Shown here: one piece after another, positions 24,102-32,674 of the stretch
How positions within the stretch are numbered: position 1 is the stretch's first letter
Layout: every line of letters begins with the position of its first letter
NCBI RefSeq assembly: GCF_002966125.1
Contig: NZ_CP027062.1
Location: forward strand, 1,612,001-1,676,000
DNA length: 64,000 bases
Direction of reading: 5' to 3'
Source of the DNA: Pukyongia salina
Lineage (GTDB): Bacteria; Bacteroidota; Bacteroidia; Flavobacteriales; Flavobacteriaceae
Translations under genes and position numbers: made by a program
Notes under the pieces: model-generated
Databases searched by the model: none
Told to the model about the DNA's origin: nothing
The model's input: the letters and a program-made list of their open reading frames with translations, nothing else

Positions 24102-25437
24102 CGGCAATTAATTGTTTTTCCAGATCTTCAAGACTAACACCTTTGGTTTCCGGCATTTTAAATATACCCCATAACAGTTGCAGAACCATCATTCCAGCGA
24201 AGAAATAGTAGATCACCTCCAAGTTGTCCCTAAACAAGCCTTCAGCAGGATCTATAAAGAAGGGTGTAACCAAAGTGATCAAAGCTGCGAACACCCAATG
24301 AGTACTTGTACCCCAAGATTGTCCGTAGGCACGAACGCGGTTGGGGAATATTTCGGAAATGAAAACCCAAATAACCGCTCCTTGTCCGATAGCGTGCGAG
24401 GCTATGAACATACATATAAAAATGAGCAATAAGGTTGGACTTAGAGATGCCTGGAAGCAATACCCTACCATAAATAAACTGGTGATATATCCCAGGGAAC
24501 CGATAATAAGTAACTGCCTGCGTCCCAGGCGATCTATGAGTCGGATGCCTATGAGGGTAAATACCAGATTCACTACTCCAATGGCGATAGAATTAAAAAG
24601 GGATTCTTCGCCTCCAAGCCCGGCCTGTTCCAGGATCTGTGGTGCGTAATAAAGCACAAAGTTTATACCCGATAACTGGTTGAAGAAAGCTATTAAAAAT
24701 CCGAGCCAGAGTACTTTTTTATATTTTTTCTGAAATAATTTATCGTTGCTTTTCGGAAGCGCGGCATCTGTCTGAATCTCTTTAAGGTGAACTAAAGCTT
24801 CGGCTTCATTATACATTCGTTTAAGAACCGAAAGTGCAGCTTCAGCATTTTTTTTCTGAAGTAAGAGCCAACGCGGGCTATTAGGTACATTCAGTACCAT
24901 AAGCGTATAGGCAAGAGCAGGAATGCCTTCCACCCCCAGCATCCAGCGCCAGTCCATGTCTCCACCAACACCTTTCAGCAGCCAGTTGGATACAAAGGCG
25001 ATCAATATCCCGAAAACAATATTGAACTGGTATAATGCTCCCAAACGACCCCTGTTTTCGGCTGTGGTGATCTCGGAAATATAAATAGGGGCAGCCACCG
25101 AGGACACGCCAACGCCAATACCTCCTATAAACCTGAAGAATGAAAAACTATATGGGTCTGGGGCAAGGGCGCTTCCTACTGCCGAAATAAAGAAAAGGAT
25201 CCCAATCCAGAACAATGTCCTTTTACGACCAAGTCGTTTTGTGGGGATCCCGCCAATTAACGAGCCTAACACCGTACCCCAAAGGGCCATGCTCATGATA
25301 AAGGTTCCGTGAAATAAAGGAGAGGTGTTCCAGAGTTCTTTAATGGGCTGATTGGCACCACTTATAACTACCGTATCGAAACCGAATAAGAATCCGGCCA
25401 GAGCAACGGTTATGCTCCATTTGGTAATGTCTTTCAT
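24091..25437 (-). CDS. MFS sugar porter
   Basis: 448 residues, 12 predicted helices, sugar-porter family signatures in order: GFDTVVISGANQ (helix 1), PTKRLGRKRTL after helix 2, RFIGGIGVGVSSVAAPIYISEI with ENRGRLGALYQ, FFNQLSGINFVLYYAPQI in helix 7, RLIDRLGRRQLL, and the C-terminal PETKGVSLEDLE. A proton-coupled symporter for a hexose or disaccharide in the inner membrane; cotranscribed with the fructokinase-like gene. Confidence 0.92.
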   Translation of the reverse strand: MKDITKWSITVALAGFLFGFDTVVISGANQPIKELWNTSPLFHGTFIMSMALWGTVLGSLIGGIPTKRLGRKRTLFWIGILFFISAVGSALAPDPYSFSFFRFIGGIGVGVSSVAAPIYISEITTAENRGRLGALYQFNIVFGILIAFVSNWLLKGVGGDMDWRWMLGVEGIPALAYTLMVLNVPNSPRWLLLQKKNAEAALSVLKRMYNEAEALVHLKEIQTDAALPKSNDKLFQKKYKKVLWLGFLIAFFNQLSGINFVLYYAPQILEQAGLGGEESLFNSIAIGVVNLVFTLIGIRLIDRLGRRQLLIIGSLGYITSLFMVGYCFQASLSPTLLLIFICMFIASHAIGQGAVIWVFISEIFPNRVRAYGQSWGTSTHWVFAALITLVTPFFIDPAEGLFRDNLEVIYYFFAGMMVLQLLWGIFKMPETKGVSLEDLEKQLIADDE

Positions 25438-25481
25438 TAAAATTGGTTTATTAGTGATTGGTAAGTTACCAATTATTATTA

Positions 25482-26522
25482 TTATTCATTTTCAGGTCTT
25501 CTAATAAGTTCCTCTACTTCTTCTACTTCTTCCACTGTAAGATCCGGATTCTCAGGGGTCTCCTGGGAAGCTTTATAATGAATCTCATAGTACATTGCAA
25601 AATGATCACTGCCGAAATATTGGGAGCGGGTCATTTTTCCCACAAGGAGATCACGAGTGTGAAACAAATGATCAAGTGGAAATCTTAAAAAGGAATATCG
25701 GGCATGGAACGTACTGTAAAAACCCCTTCCTATTCTGGGATCGAGCATTCCGGTTAATTTTCTAAACAGCCGTGTGGTTCTGCTCCATACCACATCGTTC
25801 ATGTCGCCACATACCACCGCCGAACAATCCATATCCCTGATCTTCTTCCCAACGATCATTAATTCGGCATCGCGTTCTTTAGCTGTTTCGTTCTCGGTAG
25901 GACTTGGAGGAGCCGGATGAAGACAGGTAAAAAAGATTGGATTTCCGGCTGCGGGATATTTAAAGAAAATTGATGGAACATCGTTCTCCACAAGAAAATT
26001 GGTTTCTACACTCTCCAGTTTCACCCTGGAGTATAAATGCATACCATAGTAATTCTCCAATGGTATCTTAACTGTAAAAGGGTAATTGTTTTCGATCTCT
26101 TGCAGCGCGTTTTCCCAATGGCTGTCACTTTCCATGGTTAGCACCAGATCAGGATCGAATTTGCCTACCAAACCTATAAAGTCGTTGTAATCCTTATTAT
26201 CCTGCAAAACATTGGCAGCGAGGATGGAAACATGACCATCACTACTAAAAGGATTTTTCTTCCTGGGATAAACAGAGGTGTAGGGAATGATCTTTACCAG
26301 TTGATAGATGGTTGATATTCCAAGCGCAGCCAGGAGAATAAGTATTTCTGTGGAGAATGTTTTTATTAATATTAACAGTAAAACAAGTAAAATAACCTGG
26401 ATCACAACGGTTTGTGCCCGGATAAAATCCGGCGTGCGGAAGAACCAATGCGGATTCCTGGTCGCCGGAAAGAAAGGCGAAATGATAAAGATCACTGTTA
26501 CTATATAAAGTGCTAACATCAT
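25482..26522 (-). CDS. Membrane-anchored endonuclease/exonuclease/phosphatase family protein
   Basis: 346 residues: two or three N-terminal helices (to about residue 95), then an EEP domain with the canonical blocks AANVLQDNKDY (metal Asn), DPDLVLTMESDSHW (metal Glu), CLHPAPPSPT, VVCGDMNDVVWS (Asp/Asn pair) and the terminal SDHFAMYYEI (catalytic Asp-His). The acidic tail VEEVEEVEELIRR is unusual but short. This class of periplasm-facing EEP proteins is common in Bacteroidota; the substrate (nucleic acid or phospholipid head group) is unknown. Stop lies 44 bases upstream of the transporter start, same direction. Confidence 0.82.
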   Translation of the reverse strand: MMLALYIVTVIFIISPFFPATRNPHWFFRTPDFIRAQTVVIQVILLVLLLILIKTFSTEILILLAALGISTIYQLVKIIPYTSVYPRKKNPFSSDGHVSILAANVLQDNKDYNDFIGLVGKFDPDLVLTMESDSHWENALQEIENNYPFTVKIPLENYYGMHLYSRVKLESVETNFLVENDVPSIFFKYPAAGNPIFFTCLHPAPPSPTENETAKERDAELMIVGKKIRDMDCSAVVCGDMNDVVWSRTTRLFRKLTGMLDPRIGRGFYSTFHARYSFLRFPLDHLFHTRDLLVGKMTRSQYFGSDHFAMYYEIHYKASQETPENPDLTVEEVEEVEELIRRPENE

Positions 26523-26569
26523 CCCTTAAAGTTAAAAGAATCCATTAGAATAATCCATACTTTTAGAGC

Positions 26570-27802
26570 GTGAATAATCATTACGACGTTTTAGTTATCG
26601 GGGGAGGGGCCTCAGGGTTCTTTACGGCGATCAATGCCGCCGAGATGGATCCGGGCTTGAAGATTGGTATCCTGGAACGTGGTAAGGAGGTGCTAACCAA
26701 AGTGAAGGTATCCGGCGGTGGCCGCTGTAATGTTACTCATGCCGAATTCGTCCCAGACCAATTGGTAACACAGTATCCCAGAGGGGAAAAAGAGTTGTTA
26801 GGACCATTTAGCAGGTTTATGACGGGAGATACAATAGAGTGGTTTGAACAAAGAGGGATTGCTCTAAAAATCGAGGAAGACGGCAGAATGTTTCCTGTTT
26901 CAGATTCGTCTCAAACCATAATTGATCTGTTTTTAAATGAAAGTAAGAGATTAGGTGTTCAGCTAATGTATAACAAGCCGGTAAGGAATCTTCAAAATGT
27001 AGATGCTGGCTGGGAAGTTTCTACAAAAGACGAGACCTTCACAACCGATGTGGTTGTTATTGCAACGGGAAGTAATCCGAAGATCTGGAAGATGCTACGA
27101 GAATTAGGACATAGCATTGTAGAACCTGTCCCTTCATTATTTACATTTAATATCAGCGACCCGAGAATAACCGATCTGGCCGGGATAACTGCCGAAGTAA
27201 GTGTGGAGGTCCTGGGGAAAGACGGGAAAGCCATCCTGTTTAGCGAAGGGCCTTTACTAATAACCCATTGGGGTATGAGTGGCCCGGCAATATTAAAATT
27301 ATCTGCCTGGGGAGCGCGCATTCTGGAACCTCTGGATTATAATTTTAAGATCAGGGTGAACTGGTTGGGCGATGCCCATGCCGATGAAGTGCACGAACAA
27401 ATAAAATCCCTGAAATACCAGTTTGCCAGAAAGCGAATTGGCAGCCTGGCACAATTTGGTCTTTCTAAAAGATTGTGGCGCAGGATAGTTGAAGCGTCGG
27501 GAATAGCGGAAACAGAAATCTGGGCAGATCTCACCAAGTCCCGGCAAATCGAATTGGTAGATCAGCTAACTGCGGCGACTTTTCAGGTTGAGGGTAAGAG
27601 TACTTTTAAAGAAGAATTTGTAACCGCCGGAGGGGTGGATCTAAAAGAAGTGAACTTTAAAACTTTCGAAAGTAAATTGTTCCCGGCTATGTATTTTACA
27701 GGGGAGGTATTAAATATTGATGCCATTACCGGCGGATTTAACTTTCAGAATGCATGGACCGGGGGATATCTCGCTGCCAGGGCTATTGCTAAGCAAAGAT
27801 GA
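26570..27802 (+). CDS. HI0933/YhiN-family flavoprotein
   Basis: 410-residue FAD-dependent oxidoreductase of unknown substrate. FAD-binding GGGASG near residue 12 in DVLVIGGGASGFFTAINAAE, then the family motif KVKVSGGGRCNVTH, TGSNPKIWKMLRELGHSI, and the C-terminal FAD-binding GEVLNIDAITGGFNFQNAWTGGYLAARAI. GTG start at 26570: an in-frame TAG two codons upstream fixes it. The DUF1697 gene overlaps its end by 4 bases. Confidence 0.9.
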   Translation: MNNHYDVLVIGGGASGFFTAINAAEMDPGLKIGILERGKEVLTKVKVSGGGRCNVTHAEFVPDQLVTQYPRGEKELLGPFSRFMTGDTIEWFEQRGIALKIEEDGRMFPVSDSSQTIIDLFLNESKRLGVQLMYNKPVRNLQNVDAGWEVSTKDETFTTDVVVIATGSNPKIWKMLRELGHSIVEPVPSLFTFNISDPRITDLAGITAEVSVEVLGKDGKAILFSEGPLLITHWGMSGPAILKLSAWGARILEPLDYNFKIRVNWLGDAHADEVHEQIKSLKYQFARKRIGSLAQFGLSKRLWRRIVEASGIAETEIWADLTKSRQIELVDQLTAATFQVEGKSTFKEEFVTAGGVDLKEVNFKTFESKLFPAMYFTGEVLNIDAITGGFNFQNAWTGGYLAARAIAKQR

Positions 27803-28329
27803 GTATGTATCGTTATATTGCATTATTACGAGGTATTAACGTAAGCGGCCAGAAGAAAATATTGATGGCCGACCTGCGCGCGCTCTTTGAATCGTTAGGT
27901 TTAATGAACGTACAAACCTATATTCAGAGTGGGAATGTGTTATTTCATTCTGAAAAAGAAATTGCTTCGGAATACCTTTCGGAAGCAATTGAAAATCAAT
28001 ATGGCTGGCACGTTCCTGTTTTACTAACAACTGCCAGGGAATTACAAACTATACTAGACCGTTGTCCCTTTCCGAAGGAAAAAAAAGAAAAGAGCTATTT
28101 CGGACTACTGTATGACCCTCCATCTACAGTAGCGGTTGAAACAACCCTCTCTTATAATTTTCCCAATGAGGAGTTTCACATAACGCCACATTGTGTCTAT
28201 CTTTTCTGTGCAAAAGGTGCCGGAAATGCTAAAACCGGTACGGCATTTTTCGAGCGACATCTAAAAGTTGCCATTACTTTTCGAAACTTCAATACAATGC
28301 GTAAACTTGTTGCACTAGCCGAAGATTAA
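27799..28329 (+). CDS. DUF1697 protein
   Basis: 176 residues matching the DUF1697 family: YIALLRGINVSGQKKILMADLRALFESLGLMNVQTYIQSGNVLFHS at the start is diagnostic, and the C-terminal GTAFFERHLKVAITFRNFNTMRKL is conserved. Cytoplasmic, function unknown. The ATG overlaps the TGA of the flavoprotein gene (ATGA), indicating coupled translation. Confidence 0.88.
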   Translation: MSMYRYIALLRGINVSGQKKILMADLRALFESLGLMNVQTYIQSGNVLFHSEKEIASEYLSEAIENQYGWHVPVLLTTARELQTILDRCPFPKEKKEKSYFGLLYDPPSTVAVETTLSYNFPNEEFHITPHCVYLFCAKGAGNAKTGTAFFERHLKVAITFRNFNTMRKLVALAED

Positions 28330-28389
28330 CGAAATTTGGTTTCATCCATCTGTTGAAACAGCTAAACAACAAATGAATCGAATTTTAAA

Positions 28390-29019
28390 CTAAGTCTTAG
28401 ATCTACCCGTTAATACACTCACTCCAGACCAACCTGCTCCTATAACCATAAATAAGATCCCACCCAGCATCATTAGGTTTATGCCACCGGCCGAATTTTC
28501 CATATCGAATTTAAAGATGGAATTACCCAAAGCATCTTTGTCTACTTCTATATTCTCGGCCTCTGGCGGAAAACTTATCGTAAACGTTTGTTGTATGGTC
28601 CCTCCAAATTCTTCCGGACTACTTACCAGCATGTATTTATGATCGGTAAGTTTGGTTAGGTTGGCATTCTTCTGGTCCGTATCTATGGTCCACACACCGC
28701 GCTTGTTGATCTCACACACTCCATAGGCGTTCAGGCTAAGGGTGAAGGATCTGTTCATTTCGTCTTTTTCAAGTTTAAAGTCATCTAGAAAATAAGCTGG
28801 CATAGACCGCTCTACCTCGCGTTTTAATGCTGCCGGGTTATTCCCCAGAGTGCCCACCCATACCTGCCACTGCTGGGCGTTCATTGTCATTGAAACATTG
28901 ATCTTGGCATTCCCTACCGCATCAATATCCATGTCTATTTTCTGTTGTGTTTGCTGGCCGTATACCCATACAGTTGAAAGTAATAGGAATAGGAGCATTA
29001 TATTTTTCGAATTTTTCAT
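28390..29019 (-). CDS. Exported protein with C-terminal membrane anchor, function unknown
   Basis: 209 residues: signal peptide (LLFLLLSTVWVYGQ), a beta-rich periplasmic domain (about 22-170) and a C-terminal transmembrane helix (GGINLMMLGGILFMVIGAGW) followed by a short basic tail. Opening KIDMDIDAVGNAKINVSMTMNAQQWQVW suggests a domain that is common in secreted Bacteroidota proteins but unnamed. It starts 18 bases after the transglutaminase-like gene stop, in the same direction, and both are single-span exported proteins, so they may form a complex. Confidence 0.65.
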   Translation of the reverse strand: MKNSKNIMLLFLLLSTVWVYGQQTQQKIDMDIDAVGNAKINVSMTMNAQQWQVWVGTLGNNPAALKREVERSMPAYFLDDFKLEKDEMNRSFTLSLNAYGVCEINKRGVWTIDTDQKNANLTKLTDHKYMLVSSPEEFGGTIQQTFTISFPPEAENIEVDKDALGNSIFKFDMENSAGGINLMMLGGILFMVIGAGWSGVSVLTGRSKT

Positions 29020-29036
29020 TTTAAAATTGTTTTGCG

Positions 29037-30668
29037 TTAACGAATACTATTAAAAACCTGGGTTATATAACCCGAACTCTGGTTATACAGATAATCGGGC
29101 GCACCTACAGCCACCAATCGAATACCTCCGTTTCGGCCCAAGGTTTTACCTACCCAATTAAATACTCCGCTATTAGAATATGTTTGTCCGGTAACCTGGT
29201 TGCCATTCAATTGGTATTGCATGGACATTCCATAGTTTTGAAAATACTGGTTTATTATTCCCAGAGCTTCCTGTCCACTGGATGCGGGTACATCGAATAC
29301 GGTAACTGTGGTGGATTGGTCCGGGGCAACAACCTGAGCTGTGATTATAGGGATTTCAGGGACAGGACGCATAAAGGTTTGCCATCCGCCCGGGATTGAA
29401 AAGGATAAAGATGAGCCTCCACCAGAGCCTCCGCCACCACTATTCGAGCCGGTATTTCCACCACTTGCAACACGGCTGTTATTGCTGGTCTTTGCGATAG
29501 TACCTGTGCTTCCCCATGATGTTACGATATCGTCTACTTTTTTTCTAAGGAAATCATCGTCTTTAAGTACCATGGGCGTAACGCCTTGTTGGTTTACTGC
29601 ATGAATGTCCACCACTGTGTATCTCGGGTCACCTGTTTGAGCCTTCTGCATAAATTCGTTTAGCTGCTCCATTCCTTTTTTAAAGGCATCTTCGGCACTC
29701 ATAATACCGCCAATTCCTTCACCACCTATTCCGGTAGATTCGATGGCGTAGTATTGTCCGTTGAGACGAAAACCCGGATAAGCATGTCCGGGAACTAGAA
29801 ATATCATGGGGTCCAGACCTGCATTAGACAGGACGCTTGCGTACAGTAGGCTGAGCTCCAGACACAACCCGGTATTTCCGGTGATCACTTCTCTGGGGAG
29901 CCTGTTGTGCTGTGAAAATTTGGATACATCCTGTAAATTTTCCGGGATACCTTTGGTTCCGCTATACACCATATGAGATAACACGGTAGCGTTGTAGATC
30001 CCGGCAAGAAAACGTACAGCTTCGTTAGGGTCTTTGGTGACAGAAGCTGTTTCCCCCATTAATATTTTCTCCTGGATGTTCTGAGTATAATATTTAACTA
30101 TGGGATCGTTTGGGGTAACGAAACAAGCCAGTAAGGCGTCGTTGTTATAAACATCTCCCCATCCGGCGATCTCTTCGGCCGGAATATTGGTGAAGAGATA
30201 TTCATTCCTGTCGGAGATCCTGAAACTAAATTCCTCATCGATGATATCGTCTTCCTGGGCTCCATCCCAGGATATTTCGATCTCTACTTTCTCCGTAGAT
30301 TCGGTCATTTTTTCTGAAATATCATCTTTGAATTTAGGATAGCAGCGCACCGAGGCGGTCTGTCCCGGAAACATTTCTCCAATCACGTCCAATTCTGTCC
30401 ACTCAACATAGCCGGGAATCCGGTATCGAACCGTTACATCTTCGAGGGTGTTGTCTCCATTATTGGTCATTTTAGCCTTAAAGAGATAGTACTTTCCGTC
30501 CAGTGCCAACTCATTGGCGTATACATTATGCGCCGCAGGCATGATCGAGTTAGATTTCACAATGGAAATGTCGAGATCTCCAGAAGCACTACCGAAACTT
30601 AGAAAACTAAGTGCAAATAGTACGGCTCCTACAAAAAATAGGCTTAAAGGTATTAGTAGTTTTTTCAT
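29037..30668 (-). CDS. Exported transglutaminase-like protein
   Basis: 543 residues. A signal peptide/anchor (LLIPLSLFFVGAVLFALSFLSFG), a beta-domain to about 150, then a transglutaminase-like (papain-fold) core with a credible triad: Cys269 in NTGLCLELSLLYASVL, His295 in VPGHAYPGF and Glu310 in YAIESTG. A Gly/Ser linker (SGGNTGSNSGGGGSGGGSS, near residues 400-420) leads to a C-terminal domain of about 110 residues. Such enzymes cut or cross-link peptides. It lies 70 bases downstream of the S8 protease gene and may belong to the sigma-linked cluster, though no matching ECF promoter is seen before it. Confidence 0.72.
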   Translation of the reverse strand: MKKLLIPLSLFFVGAVLFALSFLSFGSASGDLDISIVKSNSIMPAAHNVYANELALDGKYYLFKAKMTNNGDNTLEDVTVRYRIPGYVEWTELDVIGEMFPGQTASVRCYPKFKDDISEKMTESTEKVEIEISWDGAQEDDIIDEEFSFRISDRNEYLFTNIPAEEIAGWGDVYNNDALLACFVTPNDPIVKYYTQNIQEKILMGETASVTKDPNEAVRFLAGIYNATVLSHMVYSGTKGIPENLQDVSKFSQHNRLPREVITGNTGLCLELSLLYASVLSNAGLDPMIFLVPGHAYPGFRLNGQYYAIESTGIGGEGIGGIMSAEDAFKKGMEQLNEFMQKAQTGDPRYTVVDIHAVNQQGVTPMVLKDDDFLRKKVDDIVTSWGSTGTIAKTSNNSRVASGGNTGSNSGGGGSGGGSSLSFSIPGGWQTFMRPVPEIPIITAQVVAPDQSTTVTVFDVPASSGQEALGIINQYFQNYGMSMQYQLNGNQVTGQTYSNSGVFNWVGKTLGRNGGIRLVAVGAPDYLYNQSSGYITQVFNSIR

Positions 30669-30738
30669 GACTGTTAGTTTTAATTGCTAAAGGGTTGTTT
30701 GGTAGTTGCTGTCACTTTCGTGTCGATTGTACTTGAGG

Positions 30739-32601
30739 CTATTGTTTTATAATTTTTACTGTTGAATTGCTTCCTTCTGAAGTGATAACCTCCGCCAGGT
30801 AGATTCCGCTGTCTCCCACGATTTCCATGGATAGTTCATTCGTATTTCTGAAGACTTCCGAGTTAATGATCTGTCCAAGAATATTTCTAACAACTACACT
30901 AACTTCTGCATAGGAATTGTCCAGATGAACTTTAAAAAATCCGGGAGTAGGATTGGGTACGACGGCAAAATTCTTAAACTCGTTTTGCCCTATACCCAGT
31001 ATTCGTTCGATAGCAGCAAGGGCGTCCAGTTTTCCATAACCCCAGGTGTGGTTAGGAACACTACCCGTGAACGAATCCTGCCGGGCGGATTGTTGTAAAA
31101 TGGATTTTATCTCGGCGGGTGTTAAGCTAGGATCGGCTTCCAGCATCAAGGCGATGACACCTGTAGATAAAGGCGCCGCAGCACTCACCGCATTTTGTAT
31201 TCCGTATAACCCATTACTATTTTGCAGTACATTGAAGGTAAAGCTCTCATAGTATGTATTATCTGCATAAGCCGCATGGCACACTTCACCCGAGGCTACA
31301 AAGTCGATTCCCAGACGACCGTCTTGAGTAGGACTACTACTGCTGCCTATCCACAATTCTCCGGTTTCACCCTGACCCGTAATGTCTCTTGGGATACCGT
31401 TAATATCCACCCAGTCGTTCTGTACCACATAATCTCCCGGAGTGATCACAAGGTTGGCACTAGCATAGTCATTTATGCTATATCCGGGCGAAACGAAGGA
31501 GGTGAATCTGTTATTATTATAATAGGTGGATGGGTTCAGGACTGCATGAAATTCTCCCGAATTGATCTGGGCTCCTTCAAGAATTACTTTATAAGTTCCC
31601 GTAGTTCCGGTAAAGTCGATCATTAATTCTCTTCTGTTGGAAGTGGCCTCATAGAATTCTGTATTTGCTCCGCGATGGTATATCTGGATATCACCCAGAT
31701 TCTGGTCGTTACTTCCGTTAGGTCCTGCCGGGGCAATAAAAGGCCCGGAAACATTTCCATTGGGTCGTTCTACACTTACAGTGAATCTATCGTCCTCACT
31801 ATACCACAGGTCGAATCGAAGGAAACCGGCTTCCCCTTTCATTACATCAACCTCTATAGTTTGATTTTGAGCAACCGTTCCGGAAGCGTGGTTATCGTTT
31901 CCACCATCGTCACCTACGCCACACACAAAGGTGTTTCCATTGCTTACAAAATCATCTATTGCACGGGCTATTAGACTGGTCCCATCTGTAGGTCCTCCAA
32001 TGGAACCAATGTTCATTAATGTTACGGCGGGGAGCCCTAATTCGGCGATCTTATCTTCCGCAAATTGCATCGCAACAGGCAAATAGGCGGGATTAAAAAA
32101 GCCAGCTTGTCCCGGCTCTGAGCCAAATGCCGGGAAAGGATCATGTGTTATTTTTATACTTATTAGAGTTGCATTTGGTGCTACCCCCTGAAATTCTAAA
32201 CCGGTAGTTCCACTGCCATTTCCCGCTGCGATACCACTCGTTGCCGTACCATGTCCGTATCTGTCTGTAGACAAAGGCGGATCATTATTATCGAGGGCGA
32301 TATCGATCGCATTTCTATCGAAGATGGTACCTATGCCATAGGGGTTGTTCGGGTCGTTTGCACCGGTGGGGTCTATCATATCGTAGATATAGGCCAGCCT
32401 GGTATTTCCGTTCGAGTCCAGAAAATCGGGATGCCGGTAGTCTATCCCACGGTCCAGGATCACAATAAGTACGTCTTCTCCGCTTAAATTGTACTGAGCG
32501 TAGACATCATCCAGATTTGCTTCAACCCTTGGAGGAATTCCTTGGGCTACAACACTTAAACAGAAGAAAAGGAGAGTGTAAGTAGTAAGGATTGTTTTCA
32601 T
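30739..32601 (-). CDS. Secreted S8 (subtilisin-like) protease with T9SS sorting domain
   Basis: 620 residues from ATG 32601 (a farther in-frame start is over the promoter). Signal peptide to about residue 20; S8 domain with Asp50 (VLIVILDRGIDYRHPDF), His117 (DRYGHGTATSGIAAG) and Ser473 (NAVSAAAPLSTG, replacing the usual GTSMAAP), and a large insertion between His and Ser. The C-terminal 75 residues (NPTPGFFKVHLDN ... SGIYLAEVITSEGSNSTVKIIKQ) are a type A T9SS sorting domain, so it is exported and attached to or released from the cell surface. Its own ECF-type promoter lies at 32631-32660. Confidence 0.9.
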   Translation of the reverse strand: MKTILTTYTLLFFCLSVVAQGIPPRVEANLDDVYAQYNLSGEDVLIVILDRGIDYRHPDFLDSNGNTRLAYIYDMIDPTGANDPNNPYGIGTIFDRNAIDIALDNNDPPLSTDRYGHGTATSGIAAGNGSGTTGLEFQGVAPNATLISIKITHDPFPAFGSEPGQAGFFNPAYLPVAMQFAEDKIAELGLPAVTLMNIGSIGGPTDGTSLIARAIDDFVSNGNTFVCGVGDDGGNDNHASGTVAQNQTIEVDVMKGEAGFLRFDLWYSEDDRFTVSVERPNGNVSGPFIAPAGPNGSNDQNLGDIQIYHRGANTEFYEATSNRRELMIDFTGTTGTYKVILEGAQINSGEFHAVLNPSTYYNNNRFTSFVSPGYSINDYASANLVITPGDYVVQNDWVDINGIPRDITGQGETGELWIGSSSSPTQDGRLGIDFVASGEVCHAAYADNTYYESFTFNVLQNSNGLYGIQNAVSAAAPLSTGVIALMLEADPSLTPAEIKSILQQSARQDSFTGSVPNHTWGYGKLDALAAIERILGIGQNEFKNFAVVPNPTPGFFKVHLDNSYAEVSVVVRNILGQIINSEVFRNTNELSMEIVGDSGIYLAEVITSEGSNSTVKIIKQ

Positions 32602-32630
32602 AATAGTTAGTTTAATGATGAGTTGTATAA

Positions 32631-32660
32631 TCACATCGGCTAACTATCGAAATGTCATCA
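32631..32660 (-). promoter_or_regulatory. ECF sigma promoter of the S8 protease gene
   Basis: On the minus strand: TGATGACA, 14 bases, CGATGTGA. Identical elements and spacing occur before the sigma gene (37321-37350) and the divergent hydrolase gene (37373-37402). The -10 ends 30 bases upstream of the ATG. Confidence 0.8.
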
Positions 32661-32674
32661 AAAGGTTGAACGTC

